A DNA stretch of 64,000 bases from the NCBI GenBank assembly GCA_017390475.1, contig JAFPBO010000033.1, forward strand, positions 118,248 through 182,247, given 5' to 3'. Numbering within the stretch: position 1 is the stretch's first letter; each line of letters starts with the position of its first letter. Below are positions 29,695 to 38,990 of the stretch, piece by piece. Position numbers and translations under genes: made by a program. The stretch is from Loktanella sp. GTDB lineage: Bacteria > Pseudomonadota > Alphaproteobacteria > Rhodobacterales > Rhodobacteraceae. The notes under the pieces were generated by a model. The model searched no databases. It was given only the letters and a program-made list of their open reading frames with translations, and was not told where the DNA came from.

Positions 29695-30213
29695 ATGAAC
29701 AGTTTTCTGCGGTGGTGGAATGTCGCACGTCTGGCGCTTTGCGCGCTGCTGCTGGCAGGGGTGGCCATGGCGCAGGAGGCCCCAGCCCTTGGCCCCGAAA
29801 CCAACCTGCCGGTGCCGCGTTTCGTGTCGCTGAATGCGTCAGAGGCGAATGTGCGGCGCGGCCCGTCGCTGTCACACCGGATCGACTGGGTCTTCACCCG
29901 GCGGAATATGCCGCTGCAATTGGTGGCCGAATATGGCCAATGGCGCCGCGTGATCGACCGTGACGGGCAAGGCGGGTGGATTCACTATACGCTGCTGTCC
30001 GGCGCGCGCACTGTCGTGATCAATGGCGAAAGCACCGCCCTGCGCAACCGGCCCGATGCAAACGGCACCGAAAACGCGATACTCGAAGGTGGGGTCATCG
30101 CGCGGCTGGGCAAGTGTGAACCGGAATGGTGCCAGTTGACCGCAGGCGGCTATCGCGGCTGGGTGCCTAAATCGGTGATCTGGGGCGTCATGGCCGAAGA
30201 ATTACGTGACTGA
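29695..30213 (+). CDS. Exported SH3-like domain protein
   Basis: A 172-residue protein with a signal peptide (WWNVARLALCALLLAGVAMAQ). It has two bacterial SH3-like modules: VSLNASEANVRRGPSLSHRIDWVFTRRNMPLQLVAEYGQWRRVIDRDGQGGWIH, and VINGESTALRNRPDANG to ECEWCQ-like KCEPEWCQLTAGGYRGWVPKSVIWG. These domains usually bind cell-wall peptides or mediate export-side contacts. ATG at 29695 has AAAGG upstream and gives the only sensible signal peptide; the open frame starting at 29548 is antisense to the dehydrogenase. Confidence 0.87.
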   Translation: MNSFLRWWNVARLALCALLLAGVAMAQEAPALGPETNLPVPRFVSLNASEANVRRGPSLSHRIDWVFTRRNMPLQLVAEYGQWRRVIDRDGQGGWIHYTLLSGARTVVINGESTALRNRPDANGTENAILEGGVIARLGKCEPEWCQLTAGGYRGWVPKSVIWGVMAEELRD

Positions 30214-30258
30214 TGATCGCCGATTGAAAGCCGCGTCCGGAACGCCTAGGTCCGGGAT

Positions 30259-31182
30259 ATGAATGCACAGAATGACACACGTCTGAACCTGTCCGCCGGG
30301 CTTTTGTCCGTGACGGTCGCTGCCGTGCTGGTCGCGGCCAAGCTTTGGGCGCTGGCGGAAACCGGATCGCTGGCGGTGGCGGCGACGCTGGCCGATTCTG
30401 CGCTGGATCTGATGATGTCGCTGGGCGGCCTCGCGGCGATCGCCTATGCGGCGAAACCCGCCGATGATGATCATAATTTCGGCCATACCTCGGCAGAGGA
30501 TCTGGCGGCGCTGGGGCAATCCCTGTTCATCCTTGTATCCGCCGCCGTGATCGCCATTGCCGCCGTGTTGCGACTGCTGGATGACACAACCGCGATGCCA
30601 CAAGCCGAAGGTTTCGGGATGGCGGTGATGGTATTTTCCATTGTCGTGACCTTGGGACTGGTGACCTGGCAGCGCCATGTCGCGCGCCGCACCGGCAACA
30701 AGGTCGTGCTGGCCGACAGCCTGCATTACATGGGCGATCTGATCCCCAATATCGGGGCGATTGTGGCGCTCTGGGCTTCGTCCCGGCTGGGGTTGTACGA
30801 GATCGATTCCGTCGTCGCATTGGGCGCTGCCGCCTTTCTGGCTTTTGGCGCGCTACGGATCGGCAAAAGCGCGCTCGACGCGTTGATGGACCGGCAGGCC
30901 GACCCCGAGATGATCGCCGGGATCAGCGCGATAGTGCAGCAATGTGACGGCGTGCAAGGCTATCACGACCTGAAAACCCGCGTCGCGGGCAGCCGGGTTT
31001 TCGTCAACCTGCATATCGAACTCGACGGCAGCCAGACGCTGGATCAGGCGCATGCCATCGGCGCAGCTTTGCGCCGGTCGATTGTCGCGGCCTATCCCCG
31101 CGCCGATGTGCTGATCCACAAAGACCCGGTCGGGGTGCAGCGCCATCCGTCTGACCCAAGGCCCATTGCATCTTCCGAGTGA
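30259..31182 (+). CDS. Cation diffusion facilitator family transporter
   Basis: A 307-residue inner-membrane metal/proton antiporter for divalent cations such as Zn or Fe. Six membrane helices occupy residues 1-200. The transport-site acids are in LADSALDLMMSLGGL and LADSLHYMGDLIPN; the DDDHNFGHTSAEDLAAL loop is the familiar CDF signature. The C-terminal cytosolic ferredoxin-like domain (from about 205) has GYHDLKTRVAGSRVFVNLHIELD. It stands alone after the SH3 protein and ends at an intergenic repeat. Metal specificity unknown. Confidence 0.92.
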   Translation: MNAQNDTRLNLSAGLLSVTVAAVLVAAKLWALAETGSLAVAATLADSALDLMMSLGGLAAIAYAAKPADDDHNFGHTSAEDLAALGQSLFILVSAAVIAIAAVLRLLDDTTAMPQAEGFGMAVMVFSIVVTLGLVTWQRHVARRTGNKVVLADSLHYMGDLIPNIGAIVALWASSRLGLYEIDSVVALGAAAFLAFGALRIGKSALDALMDRQADPEMIAGISAIVQQCDGVQGYHDLKTRVAGSRVFVNLHIELDGSQTLDQAHAIGAALRRSIVAAYPRADVLIHKDPVGVQRHPSDPRPIASSE

Positions 31183-31223
31183 AAATATCCCCGCCGGAGG
31201 CTTCGACTGCGGCAAAGCCGCAG
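31183..31223. terminator. Intergenic 18-mer repeat plus hairpin between convergent genes
   Basis: AAATATCCCCGCCGGAGG (31183-31200) is the exact reverse complement of the element at 17273-17290. It is followed by CTGCGGC-AAA-GCCGCAG (31207-31223), a 7-bp hairpin that extends outward through CTTC/GAAG. It sits between convergent stops and probably terminates both the transporter and the M3 peptidase transcripts. Confidence 0.6.
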
Positions 31224-31228
31224 GAAGA

Positions 31229-33250
31229 TCAGGCAGCCAGACCGCGACCTTTCAGCAAAGCCTCCACTCCTGGCATCCGGCCCCGGAAAGCGGTGTAAAG
31301 ATCGGCGGCATCGACCGAGCCACCCGATGACAGCACCGTCTTTTCCAGTTTGGCAGCGGTGATCGGATCAAACGGATCGCCTGCTTCATCAAAGGCGGCG
31401 AAAGCATCGGCATCCATCACTTCGGACCACATATAGCTGTAATAGCCGCTGGAATAGCCATCGCCCGAGAAGATATGCGCGAAATGCGGCGTGGCATGGC
31501 GCATACCAATGGCGCGGGGCATGCCGATGTTTTCAAGGATTTCCGCTTGCCTTTGCATCGGATCGGCGGGTGCCGGGCCATTGTGGAATTCCAGATCGAC
31601 GAGGGCAGAGGCGATATATTCCACCGTCTGGAACCCCATGTCATAGGTCGCCGCGCCCAGCATCCGTTGCAGTAAATCATCGGGCATTGGCTTGCCGGTA
31701 TCCGCATGGGTGGCGAATTCGGACAGGACGGCGGGCACCTCCAGCCAATGTTCGTAAAGCTGGCTGGGCAGTTCCACGAAATCGCGCGCGACAGAGGTGC
31801 CGCTGATGCTTTCATAGGTCACATCCGACAGCATCTGATGCAGGGCATGGCCGAATTCGTGGAACAGGGTCCGCGCATCGTCATATGAGAGCAGTGCGGG
31901 TTTGCCCGCCTCTGGCTTGGCGAAATTGCACACGTTGATCACTTGCGGACGGGTGTCGCCGCCGAGCCGTTTTTGCGACCGCATGGCGGAGCACCATGCG
32001 CCCGACCGTTTTGATCCACGCGCGAAGTAATCGCCGATGAAAACGGCGATATGTTCGCCTTTGCGGGTGACCTCCCACAGCCGGACATCGAGGTGATAGA
32101 CCGGGCCGTCGATAGGCGCAAAATCCAGCCCGAACAGGCGGTTGGCGCAGGCAAAGGCGGCCTCGATCATCCGGTCGAGTTGCAGATAGGGTTTGATTTC
32201 GGCCTCATCAAGATCATGCAGATCCCGACGGCGCTTTTCGGCATAATAGCGCCAGTCCCAAGGTTCCAGCGGGCCGTCGAAACCGTCCTGATGCAGCATC
32301 CGTTCCAGCACTTTGCCATCGTCCAAGGCTGCGGCTTTCGCGGGTTCCCAGACCTGCATCAACAAGTCGCGGACGGCGGCGGGATTGCCCGCCATTTCGG
32401 TTTCCAGTTTGAAATCGGCAAAACTATCATAGCCCAAGAGTTTTGCGCGCTCTTCGCGCAAGGCCAGCGTTTCCGCCGCAATCGCGCGATTATCAGTGGC
32501 ACCGCCATTGGCACCGCGTGCGCCCCAAGCCTCAAACGCTTTCTTCCGCAGATCGCGCCGGTCGGAAAATTGCAGGAATGGCACGATCAGGGACCGCGAC
32601 AGGGTGACCACCGGAGCGCCTGCGTCTTTCTCCGCCCCTGCCGCGCGGGCGGTGGCGACGACGAAATCAGGCAACCCGTCCAGATCGTCCGGCCCCAGTT
32701 TCATCATCCAGTCGCGTTCATCGGCGAGCAAGTTCTGCACGAATTGCGTGCCCAGCACCGACAGACGCGATTTGACCGCGCGCAGCCGGGTGGCGGCGGG
32801 GCCTTCCAGCAAGGCACCAGACCGCACGAAGCTGCGCCTTGTCAGCATCAGCACGCGGGCCTGTTCCTCGGTCAGGTCAAGCTTTTCGCGGTCTTCCCAC
32901 AGCACCTCGACCCGCGCGAAGAGCGCCTTGTTTTCGGAAATCTCGGATGAATAGGCGCTGAGCATGGGGGCGAAATCGCGCTGCAAAGCCTCGCGCGCCG
33001 GGTTGCCGTCAGCATCGGCCAGTGAATAGAATGCGCCCAAGACGCGGTTCAGCGTCTCATCGGCCAGTTCCAGCGCCTCTATCGTATTGGCGAAGCTGGG
33101 CTTTTCGGGATGATCCGCGATAGCGGCGATATTGGCGCGGGATTGTTCCAAGGCCGCATCGACCGCCGGGGCGAAATCATCGTCCTTGATCGCGGCAAAG
33201 GGCGGCAGGCCAAAGGGCGTGTCCCAGTCGTTCAGCAGCGGATTATTCAT
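31229..33250 (-). CDS. M3 family zinc oligopeptidase (Dcp/oligopeptidase A type)
   Basis: A 673-residue cytosolic metallopeptidase that degrades short peptides. The zinc motif TLFHEFGHALHQML is clear near residue 460, followed by FVELPSQLYEHWL with the third ligand Glu in this family. The N-terminal helical part (NPLLNDWDTPFGLPPF, HPEKPSFANTIEALELAD) is typical of Dcp-like members. ATG at 33250 has GGAGATC upstream. It is transcribed alone. Confidence 0.93.
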   Translation of the reverse strand: MNNPLLNDWDTPFGLPPFAAIKDDDFAPAVDAALEQSRANIAAIADHPEKPSFANTIEALELADETLNRVLGAFYSLADADGNPAREALQRDFAPMLSAYSSEISENKALFARVEVLWEDREKLDLTEEQARVLMLTRRSFVRSGALLEGPAATRLRAVKSRLSVLGTQFVQNLLADERDWMMKLGPDDLDGLPDFVVATARAAGAEKDAGAPVVTLSRSLIVPFLQFSDRRDLRKKAFEAWGARGANGGATDNRAIAAETLALREERAKLLGYDSFADFKLETEMAGNPAAVRDLLMQVWEPAKAAALDDGKVLERMLHQDGFDGPLEPWDWRYYAEKRRRDLHDLDEAEIKPYLQLDRMIEAAFACANRLFGLDFAPIDGPVYHLDVRLWEVTRKGEHIAVFIGDYFARGSKRSGAWCSAMRSQKRLGGDTRPQVINVCNFAKPEAGKPALLSYDDARTLFHEFGHALHQMLSDVTYESISGTSVARDFVELPSQLYEHWLEVPAVLSEFATHADTGKPMPDDLLQRMLGAATYDMGFQTVEYIASALVDLEFHNGPAPADPMQRQAEILENIGMPRAIGMRHATPHFAHIFSGDGYSSGYYSYMWSEVMDADAFAAFDEAGDPFDPITAAKLEKTVLSSGGSVDAADLYTAFRGRMPGVEALLKGRGLAA

Positions 33251-33262
33251 GGCGGATCTCCT

Positions 33263-34327
33263 TTAAGGATCAACTAGGGTCGCCGGGGCCGCTTTGCCAG
33301 CGCAGACGGGGCAATCTTTGCGCGGTTTGATCGCGATAGTGCGGGTTTGCGCGTAAAGCGCGTCATAGATCAGCAAGCGCCCGACGAGAGTGTCGCCCGC
33401 GCCGGTGATCTGCTTGATCGCCTCCACCGCCATCATCGCGCCGATCACGCCGGGGAGCGGGCCGAGAACGCCAGCCTCGGCGCAGCTGGGGACCAGCGCG
33501 GGATCCGGCGCGTTGGGAAAGATGCAGGCATAGCAAGGCGTGCCATGGGCGGGGTCATAGAGGCTGATCTGGCCTTCCCATTGTGTCAGGGCGGCGGCGA
33601 TCAGGGGGATGCCTTGGGCGACGCAGGTGTCGTTCACCAGATAGCGGGTGGTGAAATTGTCGCTGCCGTCCAGCACCAGATCGTAGTCGGCGAACAGGTC
33701 GACGGCGATAGCGGCGGTCAGGCGGCGGTGATAGGGGCGCACGGTGACGAATGGGTTTTGTGCCACCATCGCCAGTTCGGCGGAATGCACCTTGGGCAGG
33801 CCGATGTTTCTGTCGGTATGGATGACCTGCCGTTGCAGATTGGCGTTTTCGACGGTGTCATCGTCGATCACGCCGATTGTGCCGACACCCGCCGCCGCCA
33901 GATATTGCAAGGCGGGCGCGCCAAGGCCGCCTGCCCCGATCACCAGCACCTTGGCGTCGCGCAGGGCCTTTTGCCCCGGCCCGCCGATTTCACGTAAGAC
34001 GATATGGCGGGCGTAGCGGTTCAGTTCAGAGTCGGAAAAGGTGCCGGGCTTGGCGATGGACGCCGCAACCGGCCTCGCCCTTGCGCGTAGCCGCGCTAAG
34101 ACGATGCGGTACCCCCAGACGATGAAGCCAAAGCCGATCAGCAAGCCCCAAAGCCGGGCATCGCCGCCGGTGGCCATGCGCAATTCATGCCCTGCAGGCA
34201 GAACGATATGCAGCATCATCACCCCGATGATCAGGATGGCGAGCATCGTCCAGCGCGCAGAATACGGCGCTTTCATCGCGATGCCGATACCCCAAAGGGT
34301 GGCAGCCATGGCACCGACCATGATCAT
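33263..34327 (-). CDS. ThiF/MoeB-family adenylyltransferase with N-terminal membrane segments
   Basis: A 354-residue E1-like enzyme that would adenylate the C-terminus of a sulphur-carrier protein such as MoaD or ThiS. Residues 1-80 hold two or three hydrophobic helices; then [26 protein letters not shown] starts the standard domain. The ATP loop is [23 protein letters not shown], the adenylation Asp is in [17 protein letters not shown], and paired cysteines CYAC and CPVC bind zinc. The membrane tether is unusual for MoeB. It overlaps dut by 4 bases (ATGA), in a coaBC-dut-thiF operon. Confidence 0.88.
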   Translation of the reverse strand: MIMVGAMAATLWGIGIAMKAPYSARWTMLAILIIGVMMLHIVLPAGHELRMATGGDARLWGLLIGFGFIVWGYRIVLARLRARARPVAASIAKPGTFSDSELNRYARHIVLREIGGPGQKALRDAKVLVIGAGGLGAPALQYLAAAGVGTIGVIDDDTVENANLQRQVIHTDRNIGLPKVHSAELAMVAQNPFVTVRPYHRRLTAAIAVDLFADYDLVLDGSDNFTTRYLVNDTCVAQGIPLIAAALTQWEGQISLYDPAHGTPCYACIFPNAPDPALVPSCAEAGVLGPLPGVIGAMMAVEAIKQITGAGDTLVGRLLIYDALYAQTRTIAIKPRKDCPVCAGKAAPATLVDP

Positions 34328-34770
34328 GTGCCGGTGGACCCGAAACCGCCGGTGCCGCGTGTGCTGTCAGACAGGGTATCGACCACGGCAAAGCCCATCT
34401 GGACCACGGGGGCGATGACCATCTGCGCGATCCGCATCCCGTGGGTGATTGTGGCAGTCTCTGCCCCATGGTTGATCATGATCACCCCGATGGGGCCGCG
34501 ATAATCGCTGTCGATTGTGCCGGGCGTGTTCAGCAAGGTCAGCCCCTGTTTCAGCGCGAGGCCAGAGCGGGGCCTGATCTGCACCTCAAACCCTTGCGGG
34601 ATTTCCATCCGCAGGCCGGTGGGGATCAGGGCGCGCGCGCCGGGGGGCAGGTCAATCGCGCCTTTATCCGCGAAATTCGCGCGCAGATCGGCACCGGCGG
34701 CACCGGAGGTTTCATAGCTTGGCAGACCCAGCGATTGGTCGGCCCCGTCATCCCACATCATTTTGATCAT
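34324..34770 (-). CDS. dut: dUTP diphosphatase
   Basis: Trimeric dUTPase, hydrolysing dUTP to dUMP and keeping uracil out of DNA. The 148 residues include the five family motifs: [57 protein letters not shown], and the C-terminal [11 protein letters not shown] arm that closes over the substrate. Start and stop overlap coaBC and the ThiF-like gene, so it is translated within the same operon. Confidence 0.97.
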   Translation of the reverse strand: MIKMMWDDGADQSLGLPSYETSGAAGADLRANFADKGAIDLPPGARALIPTGLRMEIPQGFEVQIRPRSGLALKQGLTLLNTPGTIDSDYRGPIGVIMINHGAETATITHGMRIAQMVIAPVVQMGFAVVDTLSDSTRGTGGFGSTGT

Positions 34771-35960
34771 GCGATCACCTGCGCGATCCGCTGGGCGAGT
34801 TGCGCTGCCACCGCATCCTTGGACATGCGCGGCCAGCTTTCGGCGCCCTGATCACTGATCAGAGTCACGGCGTTTTCGCTGCCGCCCATGATCAAGGTGC
34901 CGGGCGAGACATCATTGGCGACGATCCAGTCACACCCCTTGCGCAGGCGCTTGGCACTGGCATGGGCGATCACATCGTCAGTCTCGGCGGCGAAACCGAT
35001 GACCAAGGGCGGGCGGCCCGCGCCCATTTGCGATATGGTCGCCAGAATGTCGGGGTTTTCGGCAAATTCCAGATGCGGCAGGCCGTTGCCATCTTTCTTG
35101 ATCTTGCTGGCCTCGGCATTCGCGACACGCCAATCGGCGACAGCGGCGGCAAAGATCGCGGCATCGGCGGGGTCAGCCGCTTGCACAGCGGCCAGCATTT
35201 CGGCGGCGGTCTGGACCTTGATCAGGTTCACACCGGCAGGCGGCGGCACTTCGGCTGGGCCGGTGATGAAGGTCACGCTCGCGCCAAGGCCCACCAAGGC
35301 GCGCGCAATCGCGGTGCCCTGCGCGCCCGACGATCGGTTGGCGATATAGCGCACCGGGTCAATCGGTTCATGCGTCGGACCGGAGGTGACAAGGATATGT
35401 TTGTCCTTCAACGGGCCATCGGCGAGGGCGGCGGAAATCGCGCCAATGATATCAGGTACTTCCGCCAAGCGGCCGGGACCAAATTCACCGCAGGCCATCG
35501 CGCCCTCATCCGGGCCGACGACCAGCACGCCGTCATCCCGCAAGGTCGCCAGATTGCGCTGTGTTGCCGGATGCTGCCACATCCGCACATTCATCGCAGG
35601 CGCGATCAGCACGCGCTTATCCGTCGCCAAAAGCAAGGTAGAGGCCAGATCATTCGCCAAGCCACCCACCATTTTCGCCATCAGATCGGCGGTCGCGGGG
35701 GCCACGACGATCAGATCGGCGGCGCGGGACAGCTCGATATGGCCCATTTCGGCCTCGTCAGTCAGATCGAACAGGTCTTGATAGACTTTGGACGCGGCCA
35801 GCGCCGACAGGCTGAGCGGGGTGACAAATTCCGCCCCCGCGCGCGTCAGCACCGGCGTCACCCGCGCGCCCTGATCGCGCAACCGGCGCAACAGGTCGAG
35901 CGATTTGAACGCGGCGATCCCGCCGCCCACGATCAGCAGAATATGTCGGCCCGCCAGCAT
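34767..35960 (-). CDS. coaBC: Bifunctional phosphopantothenoylcysteine decarboxylase / phosphopantothenate-cysteine ligase
   Basis: Catalyses two successive steps of coenzyme A synthesis. The N-terminal CoaC flavoprotein domain has [20 protein letters not shown], the PxMNxxMW motif ([18 protein letters not shown]) and [13 protein letters not shown]. The C-terminal CoaB domain starts at [32 protein letters not shown] and includes a KIKKDG segment. Two adjacent ATGs exist at 35963 and 35960; the GGAG spacing favours the second (397 residues). It heads the coaBC-dut-thiF-like operon. Confidence 0.96.
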   Translation of the reverse strand: MLAGRHILLIVGGGIAAFKSLDLLRRLRDQGARVTPVLTRAGAEFVTPLSLSALAASKVYQDLFDLTDEAEMGHIELSRAADLIVVAPATADLMAKMVGGLANDLASTLLLATDKRVLIAPAMNVRMWQHPATQRNLATLRDDGVLVVGPDEGAMACGEFGPGRLAEVPDIIGAISAALADGPLKDKHILVTSGPTHEPIDPVRYIANRSSGAQGTAIARALVGLGASVTFITGPAEVPPPAGVNLIKVQTAAEMLAAVQAADPADAAIFAAAVADWRVANAEASKIKKDGNGLPHLEFAENPDILATISQMGAGRPPLVIGFAAETDDVIAHASAKRLRKGCDWIVANDVSPGTLIMGGSENAVTLISDQGAESWPRMSKDAVAAQLAQRIAQVIA

Positions 35961-36026
35961 CATCTCTCTCCGGTCAATTCTGGCCCGACCTTAGGGCGGA
36001 ACGGACCGGAAAGACAATGTGGCGTC

Positions 36027-36905
36027 TTAGGCGAAGAACGACTGCACCTCGGTGCTTTGCGCCTCAAGACTTTTGCGCATCTTGCCAAAGGCTGCGGCCT
36101 CCAGCTGCCGCACACGTTCCTTGGAAAGGCCGAGTTCGGACCCAAGGCTTTCCAACGTCCGCGGATCATCGCGCAATTTGCGTTCGCGGACGATGAATTG
36201 TTCGCGGTCATTCAGCGCCGACAGGGCGGTCACCAGCCATTGCCGCAATGTATCGGTGTCATGCGAGTTTTCGACTTTTTCGGCGGCCTGCATTGAGTCA
36301 TCTTCCAGCGCGTCAATCCATTCGCGGCCCTCATCATCCACCGATTGCGTGGCGTTCAGCGAAAAGTCAGAACCGGACAAGCGCCCATCCATCATCTGCA
36401 CGTCATGCAAAGGCACGCCGACTTCGATGGCGATCATTTCGTGCAGTTCATGGGTTTCCAGCTTGCGGCCTTCTGCCGCCGCCTCGCGTTCCAGACGGGC
36501 CTGCACCCGGCGCATGTTGAAAAACAGGGATTTCTGCGACGATGTGGAACCCGTCCGCACCATCGACCAGTTGCGCATGACGTAATCCTGGATCGAGGCT
36601 TTGATCCACCAGACCGCATAGGTCGAAAACCGCACGCCACGGTCTGGGTCGAATTTATCGGCGGCTTTCATCAACCCGACCGATGCTTCCTGAATCAAAT
36701 CATTCATCGGCGCGCCATAGCGTTTGAATTTCGACGCCATGGAAATCGCGAGCCGCATATAGGCGGTGATCAGGCGGTGCAGCGCCTCTTCATCGCGGTC
36801 ATCGCGCCAGGCATAGGCCAGCCGCAATTCCGTTTCGGCATCCAGCAATTCGGCCCGCATCGCGGTCCGTGACAGCGTTTGATCAGAAAATGCGTTGACG
36901 GCCAT
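36027..36905 (-). CDS. rpoH: RpoH-family alternative sigma factor (sigma-32 type)
   Basis: A 292-residue group 3 sigma factor that directs RNA polymerase to heat-shock or stress promoters. Region 2 is LITAYMRLAISMASKFKRYGAPMNDLIQEASVGLMKAADKFDPDRGVRFSTYAVWWIKASIQDYVMRNWSMVR in pattern, followed by the RpoH box region (SSQKSLFFNMRRVQARLE). Region 4.2 is TLESLGSELGLSKERVRQLEAAAFGKM. Rhodobacterales carry two RpoH paralogues; this looks like the RpoH-II type involved in oxidative stress, which is inference. GGGAGAAGA precedes the ATG. Confidence 0.93.
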   Translation of the reverse strand: MAVNAFSDQTLSRTAMRAELLDAETELRLAYAWRDDRDEEALHRLITAYMRLAISMASKFKRYGAPMNDLIQEASVGLMKAADKFDPDRGVRFSTYAVWWIKASIQDYVMRNWSMVRTGSTSSQKSLFFNMRRVQARLEREAAAEGRKLETHELHEMIAIEVGVPLHDVQMMDGRLSGSDFSLNATQSVDDEGREWIDALEDDSMQAAEKVENSHDTDTLRQWLVTALSALNDREQFIVRERKLRDDPRTLESLGSELGLSKERVRQLEAAAFGKMRKSLEAQSTEVQSFFA

Positions 36906-36994
36906 GTTTCTTCTCCCAAATTGCCGAGCGGCGATTAACTCTTTGTTATGACTTTGCTACGCAGCAGGATGGAAAACGGATCACTCGATATCAG

Positions 36995-37510
36995 ATGAAC
37001 AGCTTGCCGAAACTGACACTCGTGCTAGGCGGGGCCGCCTCTGGCAAATCCGCCTATGCGGAAGGGCTGATTACAGGCTCGGGTCTGCAAAAGGTCTATA
37101 TTGCAACGGCGCAGGTCTATGATGCCGAGATGGAGGCCAAGGTCGCCCGCCACCGCGAGATGCGTGGCGAAGGCTGGATCACATATGAGGAACCTTTGGA
37201 CGTGAGTGCCATTTTGTCGCAGGTGCAGGTGGGTCAGGCGGTACTTTTGGATTGCGCCACGCTGTGGCTGAGTAACGTGATGCTGGCGGATCATGATATC
37301 GCCGCCGCCAATGCCGGGTTGGTGCAGGGGTTGGCGGATTGTGCCGCCCCTGTTGTCATTGTCTCTAACGAGGTCGGGCAAGGCATCGTTCCCGATAACG
37401 CGCTGGCGCGGCGGTTCCGCAATGCACAGGGGGCACTGAACCAAGCGATTGCAGCACAGGCAGATAGCGTGGTCGCGGTGATGGCAGGCCTGCCTTTGGT
37501 GCTCAAATGA
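36995..37510 (+). CDS. cobU: Adenosylcobinamide kinase / guanylyltransferase
   Basis: A bifunctional enzyme of cobalamin nucleotide-loop assembly that phosphorylates adenosylcobinamide and then attaches GMP. The 171 residues include the P-loop LVLGGAASGKSAYAE, VYIATAQVYDAEMEAKVARHREMRGEGWITYEEPLDV and LLDCATLWLSN, with VSNEVGQGIVPDNALARRFRNAQGALNQAIA at the C-terminus. It is divergent from rpoH. The 89-base gap is too short for a cobalamin riboswitch, and none is seen. Confidence 0.95.
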   Translation: MNSLPKLTLVLGGAASGKSAYAEGLITGSGLQKVYIATAQVYDAEMEAKVARHREMRGEGWITYEEPLDVSAILSQVQVGQAVLLDCATLWLSNVMLADHDIAAANAGLVQGLADCAAPVVIVSNEVGQGIVPDNALARRFRNAQGALNQAIAAQADSVVAVMAGLPLVLK

Positions 37511-38085
37511 CGCGGCTCTGGTGGGTGCGGCACGGGCCGACGCATGAAAAATGCTTTACCGGCTGGCGGGATGTGCCTGCGGATTTGTCCGATACCGCAC
37601 TGATCGGGCGGGTGGCGGATTTTCTGCCAACCGGTGCTGTGATCGTGGCGTCCGATTTGCAACGGGCGTCGGCCACTGCGGATGCGATTGGCCGTGACAG
37701 GCAACGCCTGCCCGATGACCCGGCCTTGCGAGAGATGCATTTCGGTGTCTGGGACGGGATGCATCACACAGATGTCGTGGCCCGCGACCCGGTATTAAGC
37801 CGCGCTTTCTGGGAATCCCCCGGAGAACTGCGCGCGCCGGGGGGCGAAAGCTGGCATGACGTCAGCGCCCGTGTCGCCCGCGTCGTCGGTGATCTGGTCC
37901 TGCGCTTTGCCGGGCGCGATATCGTGCTGGTCGCCCATATGGGCGTGATCATGACCCAAATCCAGCGCGCCGCCGGTTGCACCGCCTATCAGGCGATGGG
38001 GCATCAGATTGATAATCTGTCGGTCACGCAGATGACCTGTTATCCGACGGGCTGGGCCTTAGGGGCTGTCAATCATCTGCCGTGA
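37507..38085 (+). CDS. Histidine phosphatase family protein (possible alpha-ribazole phosphatase)
   Basis: A 192-residue phosphoglycerate-mutase-like phosphatase. The phosphohistidine motif is LWWVRHGPTHE at the N-terminus; the second His is in IVLVAHMGVIMTQ, and REMHFGVWDG is the third family block. It overlaps cobU by 4 bases (ATGA), suggesting the CobC step (dephosphorylation of adenosylcobalamin 5'-phosphate or alpha-ribazole phosphate). Specificity rests on this context. Confidence 0.85.
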   Translation: MTRLWWVRHGPTHEKCFTGWRDVPADLSDTALIGRVADFLPTGAVIVASDLQRASATADAIGRDRQRLPDDPALREMHFGVWDGMHHTDVVARDPVLSRAFWESPGELRAPGGESWHDVSARVARVVGDLVLRFAGRDIVLVAHMGVIMTQIQRAAGCTAYQAMGHQIDNLSVTQMTCYPTGWALGAVNHLP

Positions 38086-38143
38086 TGGATGCGATCACGC
38101 AATGTCGTTTGGCGCGGATGCGGATGCCGCATAAGCTCGGCGC

Positions 38144-38833
38144 ATGACATATACATTATACATCGGTGACCGGACATTCAGCAGCTGGTCCTTGCGCGGC
38201 TGGCTGATGCTGGAAAAATTCGGCCTGCCCTATCAGACGCGGATGGTGGGTCTCTATTCCGGCACCATGGCCGCCGATCTGGCGCATATTGTGCCTGCGC
38301 GCACAGTGCCTGCGATGACCACGCCGGAAAGCTTCGTGCTGACCGACAGTCTCGCCATGGCGGAAACCTTGGTGGAAAACCATCTTGATGTGGCGCTTTA
38401 TCCGGGCGACAAGGGCGCACGTGCGCTGGCCCGGTCGATCTGTGCGGAAATGCATAGCGGGTTTGCTGCCTTGCGCGGCGAATGCCCCAATATGATCAGC
38501 CATGTCTGGGATGGATTTGCGCCCTCGCCCGCCGTGCTGGCCGATCTGGCCCGGATTGAGGAATTGTGGGCTTTGGCCCGCACCCGGCACGGCACAGATA
38601 GCCCGTGGCTGTTTGGCGATTATTCGCTGGCGGAAGTCTTCTATGCGCCAGTCGCCTTGCGGATTACCACCTATGGCCTGCCGGTCAGCGCCGCCGCGCA
38701 GGAATACGTCGATGCCCATCTGCGCGACGCGGCCTTTCTGGACTGGCGGCAGGAGGCATTGCAGGAAATCCACGATCCATGGCCCTATCCGCTGGATCTG
38801 CCGCGCAAACCCTGGCCCGTTAACCTTTCCTAA
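38144..38833 (+). CDS. Glutathione S-transferase family protein
   Basis: A 229-residue GST. The thioredoxin-like N-terminal domain starts TLYIGDRTFSSWSLRGWLMLEKFGLPY, with Ser as the likely glutathione-activating residue, and includes TVPAMTTPESFVLTDSLAMAETL (the cis-Pro and Glu/Asp-Ser glutathione contacts). The helical C-terminal domain contains WLFGDYSLAEVFYAPVALRI. It is the last intact host gene before the interrupted comM. Confidence 0.92.
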   Translation: MTYTLYIGDRTFSSWSLRGWLMLEKFGLPYQTRMVGLYSGTMAADLAHIVPARTVPAMTTPESFVLTDSLAMAETLVENHLDVALYPGDKGARALARSICAEMHSGFAALRGECPNMISHVWDGFAPSPAVLADLARIEELWALARTRHGTDSPWLFGDYSLAEVFYAPVALRITTYGLPVSAAAQEYVDAHLRDAAFLDWRQEALQEIHDPWPYPLDLPRKPWPVNLS

Positions 38834-38876
38834 ACCATCACCCGCTACCCGTTAACACAGGAACGGAGAGCAGTGC

Positions 38877-38990
38877 ATGGTCGCCATCGCCTATACAGTG
38901 GCCTTTGAAGGGATCGAGGCGCGGCTGGTCGAGGTGCAATGCGCCGTCACACCCGGCATTCCGGCGTTCACAAAAAAATTATCATTGTAA
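38877..38990 (+). pseudogene. comM: comM/yifB (Mg-chelatase-like AAA+ ATPase), N-terminal fragment cut by the prophage
   Basis: Translation from the ATG at 38877 (GGAG upstream) gives MVAIAYTVAFEGIEARLVEV and then QCAVTPGIPAF, the highly conserved N-terminus of YifB/ComM. The next expected residues (x-IVGLPDKAVSEA) are missing. After base 38969 the frame runs into AT-rich DNA and stops at 38988-38990 after six foreign codons. ComM is a branch-migration helicase that promotes integration of transforming DNA in naturally competent bacteria. Only 31 of about 500 codons remain here; the rest should lie beyond the right end of the element. Confidence 0.88.

Noticed and set aside
36906-36994. Cobalamin riboswitch before cobU
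   Set aside because: The gap to divergent rpoH is only 89 bases and lacks the B12-box sequence.
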